Shown: positions 1-17,862, counted from the first letter of the stretch. The stretch: DNA of 64,000 nt from Dipteris shenzhenensis (GCA_047967505.1 CM106538.1), one strand, 5' to 3'. The notes: generated from the letters alone by a model not told the origin. Numbers and translations: made by a program.

Positions 1-442
1 TCAAAGCTAGAAGTTTTGATTTCTGGAAATTGATGTGCAGTCCAGCAGCTATGCCAAAGTCGTTCAGCGTGTGCATTAAAAGAGAAAGGTCACTTTGAGA
101 ATTCCTGGGCATAAAGTATGAATCATCAGCATATGCTTGTGCAAGAAATGACAGTGCCCCTGGGATTTGCAAGCCATGAAGCTGTCCTGTGTCTGCAAGA
201 TAGTCCATATGCAACAGTAACGGATGGGTAGAAATGGCATACAGTAAGGAACTGAGAGGGCAACCCTGTCTCACTGAGCGGGTCAGTCCAGGTTCTTGAC
301 AACCCACCACCAAGCAAGCATTGCGTCGTGGCCTGAGAATAGAGCCAGTAGATGATGTGGACAAGCCGAGGGCCAAATCCCAATTTATGCATAGTCTGAG
401 AGATAAATCCCAATGGAGTGTATCAAATGCTTTCGCAATGTC
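1..442 (-). pseudogene. LINE-B0: ORF2 reverse-transcriptase fragment
   Basis: Part of the RT domain of an L1-like LINE, closely matching the same region of the LINEs at 46.3-46.8 kb and 61.0-61.4 kb. Minus-strand translation gives the palm segment with LGFGPRLVHIIYWLYS and LLGGGLSRTWT, and the codons for the YADD box are at about 118-130. A small deletion after SRTWT breaks the frame, so it is not functional. The copy is cut off in its 5' part at about 442, where the LINE sequence stops inside the stretch coding for the IAKAFDT box and (CA)n begins. Its 3' part lies before base 1. It is the downstream neighbour of LINE-A1 on the minus strand. Confidence 0.9.
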
Positions 443-492
443 CACACACACACACACACACCCCTCTCACACACACACACACACACACATAC
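443..492. repeat. (CA)n spacer between LINE-B0 and LINE-A1
   Basis: An interrupted CA dinucleotide run of about 50 bp between the 5'-truncated end of LINE-B0 and the nine-T run that is the poly(A) end of LINE-A1. On the minus strand it reads poly(A) then (TG)n. The same arrangement recurs at 50.2, 51.3, 55.08 and 59.31 kb. Confidence 0.9.
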
Positions 493-574
493 TTTTTTTT
501 TGTGTGGAAAGAAATCTTTTATTTCTGTAGAATAATTACATTCATAAATACTTCAAAAACGAAGTAGCTACTAC

Positions 575-3500
575 TCAACTAAAGATGTCAGTATAGGCTG
601 TATACACATCCTGATCAATCAAACGAGTCTGAAAACAATCGTAGAATGATTGTTGCAGAGATCGTTTGAAAAAAAGAAAGGATGAAAATAGTGGATCACC
701 AAAGACTCTATGATTTCTATCCATCCATAAAGTCCATAGGGTCCAATAGCGCACCCATACAAAAAATAAATCAAAACCCTGTCTCTGTGGATGAAAGCCA
801 AACAACCAGAAAAATCTGCCAAAAGTAACAGTAGGAAATCGCTGTCGAAGCCTCTGTCTGATGAGAGCAATGAGATCAGAAGTATTTGGACAGAGACCAA
901 AAGATGTGAAACACTGATTCAGTAGAGTGCTGGCATCTGTGACAAACAGCTGAAGCAATATGTCTGTGTGTGAGTAACTGTCCGGATGGAAAAATGCCAA
1001 GGAGAACTCGCCATAGGAAAAGCTGTTGTCGAAGAGGGACTTTGTAATGCCAAAGGAGACGCAGCCTTTTTCTACACCACTTCATTGGACGTTCCATATG
1101 CCAAACAGTATTTGCTCTGTTGGAAATCCAAGGTGGAGGTGATAACACTTTATACAGTGATGACACTATGATATGTGAGAGCTTCAAAGGATGGGCGGAT
1201 GAGGAAGGAGAGCGTAAAATCCAATCCTCAAGCCGATGCTGAAGTTCCAAATGAGGTACCGGCAAGTACGGTTGGAGCATTGCTGAAATTTTATGCCATA
1301 AAGGACGATAATGAGCTCCCAAGCCATATTTGCGAGCAACCATAGAAAAAGATAGAATTGTGCCATCATCGTGAAGTACATCCGCCACAGATGAAATGCC
1401 TTTGAAGGAGAGAAAATAAGAACGTCGGGGTTCTTGTATGGCCAAAGGAGGGTGGAATACTTTAGACCAAAAGATATTCTCTACCCTCAAAGAGTTGCCC
1501 GAGAGAGAGTCCCTGCCATGCCATTCCAAGTGGGATAGAATGTGTTTCCAATCAAGAAGCAGACGAGAGACAAAAGGGCAGCCTCTGATCTTGCCTTGGA
1601 TAGAGCCAAATAAAAAATCCCACTGAGTAGGCTGCCAATTTCCAAAGGCAGATGTATGAAGATGTAATAAGAGAGAGCGGATCATGAAAGCCCAAGGCTG
1701 ATCTCCTTGCATAAACTGTATCATCATTTTCCCTCTGTGAGCAAGTAAATGCATTTGAATATTGAGAATGTTCAGACCCCCGTGCATCTTTGGAGAACAG
1801 AGACGATGCATGGAGAGTAATCTGAGACTTTTCTTGCCATGTTTTGAACGCCAGGAAATTTCCATGATAGCTGACATAAATGAAACCAGATCTGCCTTAG
1901 TGAACATAGTGAGAGGCAGATAAAATTGTATGTATGCTATCAAAATGGATTGTGTAATTCGCAGACGAACATGTAATGGCCAAGTTGCAAGCTTCCAATA
2001 TTGAAGTTTTGCCCTTAACTTTACTAGCACCCAATCAGTTTGTTGTGAACGGGTGAGTCCCCAGCCTAGAGGATAACCAAGATGTCGAATGAATTGAGAA
2101 GCAGGGACAATTTCCCCAGGCCACAGAAGGTTGTGCCATTCCTGTGCATGTAAAGGCAGCAATTTTGATTTCTGAAAATTTACCCGAAGGCCAGCAGCCA
2201 ATCCATATGTAGAAAGAGCATGCATAATCATGGACAGATCAGCCCGAGTATTTTTTGGAGTAAAGAATGAATCATCAGCATATGCCTGAGCAATCATGCT
2301 GCGTCTGCCAAGAATCTCGAAACCGTGCAGCTGGTTAGTGTCCAAGAGGTGATCCATATATTGAAGCAGTGGATGAGTGGCTATGGCAAAAAGTAAAGCA
2401 CTCAGTGGACATCCTTGTCTGACAGAGCAAGCAAGAGTCCAGGATGGAGAAATATCTCCTGAAAGTATGCAGGCAGCTTCACTATCTTGATATAACCAAG
2501 TGATGAGTTGCTGCATTTTTGTGCCAAAACCCAATGCCTGCATAGTCGATGAAATGAAATCCCACTGAACTGTATCAAAGGCTTTGGCAATATCAACTTG
2601 CAATAACAAAACATCCTGCTGTGTGTATTTGGCATATTCAATTCCAATGTAGGCATTAGCAATGTTATCTGTGATATGCCTACGCGGGACAAAGCCATAT
2701 TTGAGCAGGATGCAACCCATCATGTAAAAACCCCTTTAGCCGATCAACAATCATTTTGGTAGTGACTTTGTAAATTACGGGCATAAGAGTGATAGGTCTC
2801 CAGTCTGCCAAAGACTCACAAATTTGTTTTTAGGAAGCAGTTTAACAAGACCTCTCTTCCATGTGTCCGGCATTTTTTGATTTTGCCACGCAGCATTCAC
2901 CATATATAGCAATGAATGCTTCAAAATAGGCCAGTATGCTAGAAAAAACTTGACTGTTAAACCATCCCATCCGGGGGATTTCTATCTGCCACATGATTCG
3001 ATCGCATCTGATAGTTCCCTCTCAGTAAAGGGTTCCTCCAATTTCAAAGCTTGAGTAGGGGAAATGATTGGAGAAACATGTTGCAACAGTAAATTTCGTG
3101 CAAGCAAAATCTGTTGCGAGGGAGGAGCTGCAGAGCCAAATTGCTGAGAGAAGTGATGCATACAAACAGAGGCAAGCTGTGACCGTGAAGTAGTCCATGA
3201 TCCATCGGGCATAAGCACTCTGCAAATTTCTGTTTTGATTCTCCTCTGATGTAAACTCTTGAAAAATTCTTTGGAAGAGCAACCTTTATCTGTGAAGGCT
3301 CTTTGTCTTGCTCTAGTCTCCCATTTTGTCAGTTTCCTGTGATCATTTAGTTTAAGACAATGTCTGGCCCGACATAGTGTTGTTTGCTCATGCATGGACA
3401 ACGAACGATGATGACTGAGTTCAGTGAGGTCTTGACAAGTAGATTTGGCTTGAGCAATGGTTTCCCTTAGAGTCTTCATGTAAGACTTGCCATAAGCTCT

Positions 3501-4400
3501 AATCACCACTAATCACCACTTGCATTTTAGAAATAAAAGAATCCCAGGCATCATCAGCATGAAGATGGCTGCTAGAGGAAAGACAATGAGCTGCTTCAGT
3601 AACCATTGCCTTGAATTCAGCATGTTGCAAATAACTATTGTTTATGATTAGATGTCTCCTTTGTGGCAATCTATCATCTGGCATATTATGAAAAGATAAC
3701 CGCAGCCATAGTGGTAGCATGGTCTGAATGCACAAAGGCATAGTCAATCCACATTTTGCATGCGAAATACCCATTTTGTTGGGGAGCGACACTATACCAA
3801 CGATCCAGTCATGCCTGATAAGCGGAAAGAGCAATATTTTGAAAAGTGTAGCCCGGTGACAAAGGCTGCAATTCCTTCCAAAGGTCAACCAGATCCAAAT
3901 GCAAAAGTAGTTGAGACCATGCATGCCTTTCAGGAGATAACATATGATCATGTCTGGAAGTGTTGTCTCACTGTTGTGGAGCATTATTGAAATCCCCACA
4001 TATGTAGGCATGATATCTCCACGGATATTGTTGCATGGCATCCCAAATTGCAGTTCTTTCTCTAGAGGACTGAGGTGCATAAACTGAAGCAAATTCAAAC
4101 CTCTCCTCTAATAATGCATTGGAGAACAAGCCATCTGCCTTTGTTGTCATTTAATGCAATGACTGGTTGAAGCTCGTGTTTGATCAGAAGGACAACCCCT
4201 GAGAAAGAGTGCTCCCCAGCATAGAAAATGTCATATCCACAGTAATGTCTTGTCTTGCCTACATAAATATGTTGGTTGTGCTCTTGTAATGCCACTATGT
4301 CAGGCTGAAATCTGTTGATGTACAGCCACACAGATTTCCATTTCCGACTGTCACACATGCCCTGGACATTGAGTGTAAAACATTTGATGTGAGCAGTCAT
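575..4400 (-). pseudogene. LINE-A1 ORF2: endonuclease/reverse transcriptase, frameshifted
   Basis: Degenerate ORF2 of LINE-A1. An intact ORF2 protein nicks target DNA and copies the element RNA onto the nick (target-primed reverse transcription). The APE-type endonuclease part starts at 4,400 with MTAHIKCFTLNVQG, followed by LQEHNQH, FASVYAPQ and CGDFNNAP. The RT part shows LTVEFF, DWRPITLMPVIYKV, the GFVPRR box, QVDIAKAFDTVQWDF, SVRQGCPLS and the catalytic YADDS near 2,283. The C-terminal zinc finger (zf-RVT type) lies near 900-990. The frame is open in blocks at 876-2,723, 2,982-3,509, 3,499-4,098 and 4,095-4,400, so at least four frame changes separate them. The final stop at 575 is TGA where LINE-A2 has CGA. 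Confidence 0.9.
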
Positions 4401-4455
4401 ATATACAGGTATTTATAGTAATGTAACAACTATGTACAGCAGCAAAATTTATGAG

Positions 4456-5560
4456 GTCAGCCTTGCATTTCTATCTCAGGGTCGAGGCCTCGCCCCTGAG
4501 AAGAAGTAGTCGCCTGAGAAGTAGACAGCAAAGCAGCAACCTCTTCTTCAGGGAAGAGTGTTCTGTTGGCTGTTACTGCAGCCCATGTAATCCCAATTCC
4601 TGTATTTATCTCTGGGGTGTTTCCGCTAGAAGATGCACCATTCCAAGTGCGGGGGGTGGAATTCTTCGAGTAGAAAGAACTTTTCTTGGGGTCTGCCAGC
4701 CATCAGTTGAAGGTTGCTTTCCTTTGGTCGAGGATTGAATAGCAGGAGGTGAATGTGAAGTGAGATTCCCATTGGGAGCCACTGGAGCTTTGCCTTTATC
4801 CTGACTCCCAGAAGGCTGTCTACTGCTTTTATTTTTGTTGGCAACTGGAGTAGTAGCATCTTTAGTAGGCATGTGAACTGGCAAGGTGGCATGAGGCATT
4901 TTATGTTGATTCATTGGACACTGTGAAGCCATGTGTCCAAACTTTTTGCATTCAAAACAGGCCCCTGGAGAATCCCAGAGAATGCAAAATCTGTTTGAGT
5001 TGCCATTTGGCCGTAGTGGGCAGACCACTTTACCTAAAGATGCTGCAATTTTAGGCAAAAGTGAGGCCATACATTGGGAGAAATCAACAACTTCAACCCA
5101 AACTGGGCATCTGTGTCGGATTAAAGCCTGAAAGTCCCTTGTGGGAGACCATGGCAAGACATGCACCATTTGCTGCCCAAAAAAGAAAGGTGAATGTTCC
5201 AAAAGCATTTGTCTGTGGATCTCATCCACCATGATAACCTCAAAAAAGCCCCTGGCTGCATAGTGTACTTTACAAACAAAAGAGCCAGCCAATGTGCGTG
5301 TCAGCCAGTTGCCTATCTCTGCAGCAGGTGGCATCCGGCCTGGAAAGAATAATATGACTGCATTCTTGGCATAATCTCTGACTGGATCCACAATTTCATC
5401 AACCTCAACCATGAGGCCAACTGAAGGAACCGAGTCTTTCCACTCTTTTCTCGTATCTGCAAATCCTTCATGCATTACATCATATACCAGTTGAGCCTCA
5501 AGAGTGTCATGCATCGGGTCATGCTGACCCTCAACCTGCTTTGCTTCTTGCAGGGAGCCG
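4456..5560 (-). pseudogene. LINE-A1 ORF1: DUF4283-like/zinc-knuckle protein, frameshifted
   Basis: ORF1 of LINE-A1, the nucleic-acid-binding partner of ORF2. The open part from 5,514 to 4,606 gives 302 residues: an N-terminal DUF4283-like region (motifs FFPGRMPPAAEIGNWL, QMVHVLPWSPTRDF, CPVWVEVVDF) and a CCHC knuckle, CFECKKFGHMASQC, with the spacing C-X2-C-X4-H-X4-C, then a low-complexity basic and Pro/Ser-rich tail. Compared with LINE-A2, a one-base deletion in the G run near 4,650 shifts the frame; the original end, EIEMQG then stop, is at about 4,456. The reading frame is open upstream of the first Met to about 5,558, where a stop occurs, so the true N-terminus is probably lost by 5' truncation. 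Confidence 0.85.
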
Positions 5561-5566
5561 AGCGCT

Positions 5567-6703
5567 CATTTTGAAACGTTTTTTCATATGAATACTTTGC
5601 CATGACTTTGTAAGAAAGGGAGCTTGAGAATGAAGTACCTGTAAAAGGGTAGTGAAAGCCAAAAAAACCAGTCCCAAAGAAATATCACAGGAAGCCCACA
5701 AGAGAGAAGAAGTGTATAACTGGTAAGGAGAGAGCAAAGGGATAGGTGAGATTTGGCGGAAGAGACAGCTAGGGAAGACACCGGAGGAAAACCCCAAAAC
5801 TTGTATGGCAAGAGGTACCAAGCTGTACGATGATGAGCTGCGCTGTAGTATATACGGGCTGCACGGGGGAGGAGTCTGACTGTACGGGAAGGCTGGGGCC
5901 GCGACGAGCCAAAGTAGTGCCCACGGGTAGAGCTCCAACCAAACAACGCCAGAGGAAAAGGCGTCGTTTGAGCAGCAAAGAACTTTTCCAAAGAGATTCG
6001 AGAGTTTGTTGCCACCAAATCAAAGGCTTTGAAAGATGCCAGAGTCGATTACCATGATCATGAATCCATGGCACCGAACAGAGCCCATGATAGACCCTAT
6101 GAGAAGTAAGGTCCTGTAGAGAGATAGGAGGTCCAGAAGGGGAGTGCGGAAGGAGACACCAATCCTGTAGCCGATGAAGAGGCTGCAAAGGAGGGGCCGG
6201 CAAAAAAGGGGCAAGCATGAGACCAATAGCATGCCAGAGAGCGCGATGATGTAAATGGAGAGCATAAGTTTGGCAAGCGACAGGAAAGGAAAGGAAATAA
6301 CCCTGCTGGTCGACCACATCTCCCACAAAACGAATACCTGTCTTCATTAGATTATAAGCCTTGATGGGATACCGCAAGGCTAAGGGAGGAGAAAAAACTG
6401 CACTCCAATGTAGACTTTCAAGGCGAAAGGAATTCCCCTGTGGAGAAGGCTGACCTGTCCAAGAAGCAGTGGAAAGTACAGTTTTCCAATTGCGAATGAG
6501 CGCCGTAGCACATGGAGCACCTGGAATGCTACCAGAGAAGTGGCCTAAAACTGCTTCCCAATGATCTGTAATCCAATGTCCGTAAACATGCGATCGCATA
6601 CATGCGATCGCATAGTAGTACACATGGTAGCGAGCATAATAGTCCAAGGCTGATCCTGCATAAAGAAAGTGGAGAGGAGGGTGTGCATCTTTTAGCGCGA
6701 AAG
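5567..6703 (-). pseudogene. LINE-C: C-terminal ORF2 fragment
   Basis: A 5'-truncated L1-like LINE of a third family, related to LINE-B. The minus-strand translation aligns with the region after the RT domain: [59 protein letters not shown] and [16 protein letters not shown] each have a LINE-B2 counterpart. The zinc-finger region is scrambled by frameshifts after about 5,800. Its base composition is richer in G+C than LINE-A/B. The 5' truncation at 6,703 runs straight into CACACA and the AT/TG array. Its 3' side ends in a short A-rich stretch at about 5,567, joined to LINE-A1. Confidence 0.85.
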
Positions 6704-12324
<5,621 letters not shown>

Positions 12325-12355
12325 GCTACCTTGTGATGGAGAAAGATTTGTATTC
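12325..12355. other. Short unique flank between array and LINE-D
   Basis: About 30 bp of non-repetitive sequence (GCTACCTTGTGATGGAGAAA and onward) between the second 21-bp direct repeat and the T run that marks the poly(A) end of LINE-D. It is probably the insertion-site flank of LINE-D. Confidence 0.6.
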
Positions 12356-12497
12356 TTTTTTTTCCAAAGAAAGGAACTTTCTATTAATGCTTGAAAGATT
12401 TCATACAAAACAACAGCCCCGAAGGTGCTGAGTATGAAAAAAACTGGAAAAGGTTGAAAGAAAAACCAGCTTGTTCCAGAGAAGCCCAGATCACTGC

Positions 12498-15400
12498 CTA
12501 GGGGATCTCTGGAACTGGGGCTAATAGCCAAGTGGGGGGACTATCCAGCCAGCGAATCCCTCGCGGAGTGAAGATGTAGAAAACACTTGCAGGCCAAGCC
12601 TTGCAAAAACGAGCACGCCTCTCAATAGTCGCCCTGGAGCCTGGAGTCCCGCGCTCCCAGGTGGACCATTGAGTGCAGATGATATCCAGCCAGATGGCAA
12701 CCAATGTTGCCGAGAGTGGAACTGGTTGCTCTCCCATTACAAGACTGCACCGAGCCACCCAGATGTTCCAAGCGGTGATGTTGGCTACCACCTCCCAAAC
12801 GCTATCCTCCCTAGGAGGAGGAGGAGCTAGGGTGTCAGGGGGGGCTGCCTCGTGGAGTGCGATCCTTTGAATGCTCTGAGCTTGTATCTGGTAGGTTGGG
12901 GAGATCTCATCAATCTGAAACGCATGTCCTCCCTCTGTCAACCAAGCCACCATCCCCCAGGTGTAATCTCTGTGTATACTCTGAATGCGTGTCATGATCC
13001 TGAGGGCTCTCATCCAGATCCTTGCTGCGCTACGACAGCTCCATAGACAGTGCGGGATAGTCTCCAGGACACCATTTGAGCAGCAGTGGCACTGCCACTC
13101 CACTCGCATCTGCTCCAACCACGGACCGATGGGCAAGCCTTTGTGGGTTGTCAGCCAGAAGAAGTAAGAGATCTTCCTTGGCCGCAAGTTGGACCACAAG
13201 CGCGTCCAAAACTTGGAGCGAACATCCCGGGGCACTCTGTGGGTCACCCAGTGTCTTTCCCTCGAGGGAGTCCACCTCGACGAGTCCATCTGAAGTCTGC
13301 TGCCAATCCGTGTGGTGTAGGAAAAGCAAGGCACCTCATCTATCGTCTGAGCTAGGCCGCTCCTTGAGGGCCAGAACCACTACCCCGGGTCCCACTGGAC
13401 CACCCTGAGGGGTCTACCCTTCCATAGCTAGAGGCGCCATCGAGAGTTGTCCTGCTCTGAGATATTGGGATCAATGTGCCACTCATACTGGGATCAATGT
13501 GCCACTTCTTCCCCAAGCGTCCTACCACTCTAATCATCTACTAGTGTATCCCATCAAGACTCCCATCCATCTCAGGGTCACTCCCAGTGAGGGGCTGAAG
13601 CAGTCCTCCAGGTCCTACACGGAAGAAGCCGCGGTGCGCGGTGCCGCGCTGCATCAAAATCCTCAAAGGAACACCAGTACGGGAAAATTGCCCCAACCAT
13701 CAATTGTCTCTTCACATGTGAAGTCCTTCCTACCAGGACTCAGGAATGGCTAAGTCGATCTTGACCATCCGCTGCCCTGTCCCTCTCAAATGCACTAGGG
13801 TGTCAAGCCTCCCCTCTGCCTCCATGGATAGTTTGCTTCAACGACCAAAAGACCCCGTTGGACCACTGTCCCACTATGCCCAGCCAATGTGAGTCCGCTG
13901 CCCAAGCAAACGTCCCTCCTGATCTCTAACCTCTGGGTGCCAAATAAGGAGCTGGCGCTCAAATTCCTCTTTGCATTTGGGCGGAGCACGGATGAGGCCA
14001 CCTGCTAGTCTCTGCCAAACCTTGTGGAGGCTCCTCATCTAGGGGGAGCCCTTCGCCATAAGGGGGGCCTCTGAGAAGATCCATCTATGTGAAGGCTGCC
14101 ACTGTCCCCTAGTGCGTGGGGTGTTCCTCAGAAGCCCTCTCTGTAGGAGGAGCTTCCAAGGCTCGGCACCTGGGGTGAGGCCACGAACCACCAACTTTCC
14201 TGGAAGGGCCCTGCTCTGCATCTCCGGATCAATGATACCCAAGCCTCCCAGTGCCTGCGGCATGATCACCGTTTGCCAAGCTACTCGGGCCCGAGAGTTC
14301 CTTGTGCCGTCTGAGCCTGCCCAGAGGAAGTTCCGTACCAACCGTTGGAGCTGCCTAATGCAACCTTTGTGAAAGCACCAAAAGGAGGCAATATACGAGG
14401 CAGTGGCAGGAAGGACCTGGTTTGCCACTAAGGCGCGACCTGCGACGGAGAGTTTGGCCGAGCTCCACTAGAGAAGCTTGCATTGAACACTCTCAAGGAT
14501 CGGGGCAATCTACTGCTCTGCTGTGATGTCAATACCTACCTGGTATCCGAGGTATTTCGCTGTCTAGCCTCGCAGTATCCATCTGAAACCAAAGTCACTC
14601 CCCCACTCACGGATCTCCTGTGTGTCCTCAAAGCCCGTGAAGAAGCCTATGGATTTTGTCCAGTTGATCCGTGCCCCTGAGGCCTCACAATAGATAGCCA
14701 AGGCGCCTCTGACTCTCTCTGGACTCGCTGTGGTGTCCTCAACATACAAGGCTGTGTCATCTGCAAACTCCGAGTCAAGGAGCTTCTCGTCTTGTCTGAT
14801 TGGGAGTCTCAACCTTGTGAGACCCACCACCTATGATCTCAAGTAGTACCCCAGAGCCTCCGCTACAAACAAGAAGAGGAAGGGAGCTCGTGGGCAGCCC
14901 TGGTGGACCGAGCGAGAGAGAGGAAAGGCCTTGCTTGTGTGTCCTCCGATAATCATCTGACTAGAGCTCCTTGCGTATAGCACTGAAACTCCTCTGACCC
15001 ATCTGTCTGAGAAACCCAATTTCCTCATAGTGCCCTCGAGGAAACACCACTCCACCCTGTCGTAGGCCTTCTTGAAGTCCAAGAGAAGGATGGCCAGTGG
15101 CTGTGACTCCTCCGTGGACCAATCCACTGCCTCCCAGAACGTGAAGAGGTTGTCGAGGATACTGTGCTCCTGGACAAATCGAGTCTTTGTGTCATGTATG
15201 ATGTCGGTAAGATGAGTCTTTAACCGCAAACTCAAAACCTTGGCGAGGATCTTGTATGCAGTATCAAGCAAAGTGATCAGCCTCCACTGTTGGATATCTG
15301 ACCTATCTCCCCCTTTCGGGATCAAACAAATCGACCCCATGCGCAAGGACTGAGGGAGAAGGCCTGTGTCGAAAATCTCCTAGCAGGCTAAACGGAAAGG

Positions 15401-16390
15401 GGTGGAGATAATCTCCCAGAAGTTTTGGAAGAATGCCAGATTCTGGAGAGTGGTCGGACATCGTGGTACCTGCCAGAATTCTAGTAGCGCCGCCTCTGTA
15501 TAATGCCTAGTCCCCAACATAGAAGCGATCTAATCTCTCAAGCAATCCATCGTGTCTCCTCTGTCCAAAGGAGAAGAGAAGGCTGCCAGGAATCCTGCTG
15601 AACTCTGGCTCTCTCCATGGGTCTCTGCCACTGATCATGAAAATGAACTGCTCCCAGGTACTACGCTCTACTGTTGGCATCTCAGAGAACGAGGCGCCGC
15701 CCTGCTTGTCTTCCCCAAACTCCAGGTGGTTGAAGTCCCCTTTAACAATCTAGGCGTCAACATCCAGAAGACACTGTGACAGCCTCCTCCAAAAGGTCGG
15801 GCGATGCTACCTACACGCTGGGGCATACACGTTCAGGATTCCAATCCTGGACTCTCCCGTCCGAACTCCCATCCAAACTGCCTGTCTTGGAATGAGCTCG
15901 CCCTGATCGTAGACCTCTGGAGCCAAGGTCTGTGAGACTCAGATGCAGACCCCTCCGCTCCGCCGTCCTACTGCGGGAGACCACTTCTTTGGACCTCTCC
16001 CTGGAAGAAGGTGATGGCGTCGTCTAATGTCTGCTGCTGAAAACATGTGCTCCTGAATCATAAGGATGTCCATTGCTCGCCCTACCACTGCCGGAGCATA
16101 AGGTATTGCGGCTGACTACGAACACGGTCGTGGAGCCCGTGTACATTCCTACTCACTATGGTCCAGCTCATGAAGCTCAGCTGAAAGTTCACCTCCGCGC
16201 CATGGGCGTATCAAAGATCTAGTCCCTGTGGGCCCATCCACTCGTCCATCATGAGCATAAGCTGATTACCCAAAATAGCATCAAACACCTGCGAGGATCA
16301 CTTCTCCAACCCTGTGGAGGCAAATGGAAATCTCCAAACGGGGTGTGTGTGAGATCCCACTGCACTAATCAAACCCCCCTTGCGGGGTTG
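12498..16390 (-). pseudogene. LINE-D ORF2: endonuclease/RT/zinc finger, degenerate
   Basis: Broken ORF2. Recognisable blocks in minus-strand order: endonuclease motif GDFNHLE near 15,735 and LERLDRFYV near 15,550; RT N-terminal part at 15,346-14,831 with GSICLIPKGGDRSDIQQWR, LLLDFKKAYDRVEW and the box SVHQGCPRAPFLF; RT catalytic FADDT at about 14,760 in another frame; a post-RT block at 14,428-14,039 with LGGLGIIDPEMQSRAL; and a C-terminal zf-RVT block at 13,334-12,498 with FWTRLWSNLRPRKISYFFW and CHCCSNGVLETIPHCLWSC. The first endonuclease third (15,800-16,390) is heavily mutated. It matches the plant L1 domain order; no activity is possible. Confidence 0.85.
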
Positions 16391-16799
16391 AAGGACCATG
16401 AGCGTGACCTCCAATGGTAGAGGGTATGAGTCTGGAATCTCCAGATCGTTCCAGGGTCCTAACCTCCAGAAGTCCCGCGGTAAGGGACGCCCAGGTTGGA
16501 GGGAGTTGCTGGCTGGGAGGATGAGCCTTGTCTCTCAGGATCCCTCTCTGAGCAAACCTGCTGCTGCGATGAGGAGGCTAAAGGGGGCGTCGTCGCTCCC
16601 TTGCATGATGGCAGGGGTGTTTGGGGGGGGGGGAGGGGGAGGAGGAGGGAAAAGGCCGATCCCAGGCCCCCCTACTGATCAAGCTCATCGGGGCTCTGGA
16701 TTGGCTCCTCCACGGCCCTCGTCGGCCTAGCGACTGCGGCTTCTACTATCGCCACATCTAAAGCTCCTGGGGCTCTCTGCTGTTGCAAGGGTGGGTGCG

Positions 16800-17837
16800 G
16801 AGGCTAGACTTTCGAAGCTGGACGAGCGGCTGAATGGGCAGGGCTCCCGCTTCTTGGGGGGGGGGGGGGGGGCTCCTGTTGTTCCTCTTTCGAGGCCTCT
16901 CGGTCAACTCTGTCCCTCTCCCTGCGGTTGGCCATTTGTTTGCGGTGTTTGCAGGCGTGCTTGCTTGTTTTCATTTTCTTTTTAACCTGTGTCCGGTTCC
17001 CTTGCGAGGGCGTAACCCATGGGGTCTGAGACTCTTGCTGCTCTTGCGTGAGAGGGCGTTGAACTCGGGCCTGTTGACTCTGCCTACTCTGTGGAGGAGG
17101 GAGAGAAGGCGCGCGAGGGAGGCCATGGGGGCAATCTCTCGCGAGGTGGCCCATTTGTTTGCATTTAAGACACTGGGCTGGTCACCTAGAGATCTCCACC
17201 TTCTGATGAAGTGTGCCCCTTTCTAGGGTCTCGAGAAGGATCAACTCTAGGAGGGACTCTGGGCTCTCCACCACTACTCTGATCCTGGGGACTCCATTAT
17301 CTGTTAGAACGGAGGCGGTCGTCTTTGGCGGCGACTCTAGCACCATGCCAAATGTTCGTCCAATGGAAGGGAGGATGGCTTGATACTCCTTGGGGAGCGC
17401 TGGGAAATGGAGTGTAATCGGGAACCGTGAAACATGGTGTGTCGTGTCCATGTCCTCCACTGTGAACCCATGATACCAAGGAAAGAGGTAGACAAGGTGC
17501 GGGCCAAGGAGTAGGGAGCTCTGCTCCACAAGTGTCGAGGCGGTGTTAGGGGAGCTCAGCTGGATGAGGAAAATGCCTCGTCCATAGATGGTGACTCCTA
17601 GATGTGGTCGCCCTCTAAAGTCGAGCTCGCTTGGATCCACATTCTCACGTGTCTCCGTGTAGGCGTGAGGCCCACAATTCTGCCCACAAGCACCTTGTCC
17701 TGGAGGGACTGAACTGCCTGCTGTACCTGTTGCTTGTCAGCTGGGGAAAGAAGAACCTTGACGGCCGTGGGATTCCAGAGTGCTGCCATAGAGCCCCTCT
17801 GGCCAGACCAAGGGTCACCACCAAGGTTTTCTTTCAC
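16800..17837 (-). pseudogene. LINE-D ORF1: DUF4283-like/zinc-knuckle protein, degenerate
   Basis: ORF1 remnant upstream of ORF2 on the minus strand. The start MKENLGGDPWSGQRGSM is at 17,837. A second frame from 17,640 carries the DUF4283-like core (GRGIFLIQLSSPNTAS, LVYLFPWYHGFTVEDMD, LPKEYQAILPSIGRTFGMV). The knuckle CLKCKQMGHLARDC (C-X2-C-X4-H-X4-C) lies at about 17,110-17,165 in a third frame, followed by a Gln/Arg/Lys/Pro-rich tail to about 16,804. A G17 run at 16,856-16,872 interrupts the tail. Frame changes separate all three parts. Confidence 0.8.
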
Positions 17838-17862
17838 CTTAACAAGCGCAAATGCTCCCGCT

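Larger units (their letters stand above)
493..5566 (-). mobile_element. LINE-A1, nearly full-length L1-like retrotransposon
   Basis: A 5.07-kb minus-strand non-LTR retrotransposon. The 3' end is the T run at 493-501, followed upstream on the minus strand by a short 3' UTR, ORF2 (575-4,400) and ORF1 (4,456 to about 5,560). A second copy of the family, LINE-A2, lies at 55,080-59,308 and differs at only scattered positions by eye, so both are fairly recent. A1 is inactive: ORF2 has several frameshifts, and a perfect 10-bp tandem duplication at 3,501-3,520, absent from A2, is one cause. Its 5' end joins the LINE-C fragment directly, without a TG spacer. No target site duplication was identified. 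Confidence 0.9.
12356..17862 (-). mobile_element. LINE-D, old L1-like retrotransposon
   Basis: A 5.5-kb minus-strand L1-like element of a fourth, G+C-richer family. The 3' end is the eight-T run at 12,356-12,363. ORF2 remnants occupy 12,498-16,390 and ORF1 remnants 16,800-17,837. It has many frameshifts, internal stops and homopolymer G runs (16,621-16,630 and 16,856-16,872), so it is much older than LINE-A or LINE-B. Its 5' end at about 17,862 runs directly into a polypyrimidine tract (minus-strand sense). Confidence 0.85.

Noticed and set aside
876-2723. 615-residue open frame as an independent host gene
   Set aside because: It is the RT and post-RT part of LINE-A1 ORF2, as the duplicate copy at 55.1-56.9 kb shows.
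13076-13408. Plus-strand open frames opposite LINE-D ORF2
   Set aside because: Shadows of the minus-strand zf-RVT region, with no family motif of their own.
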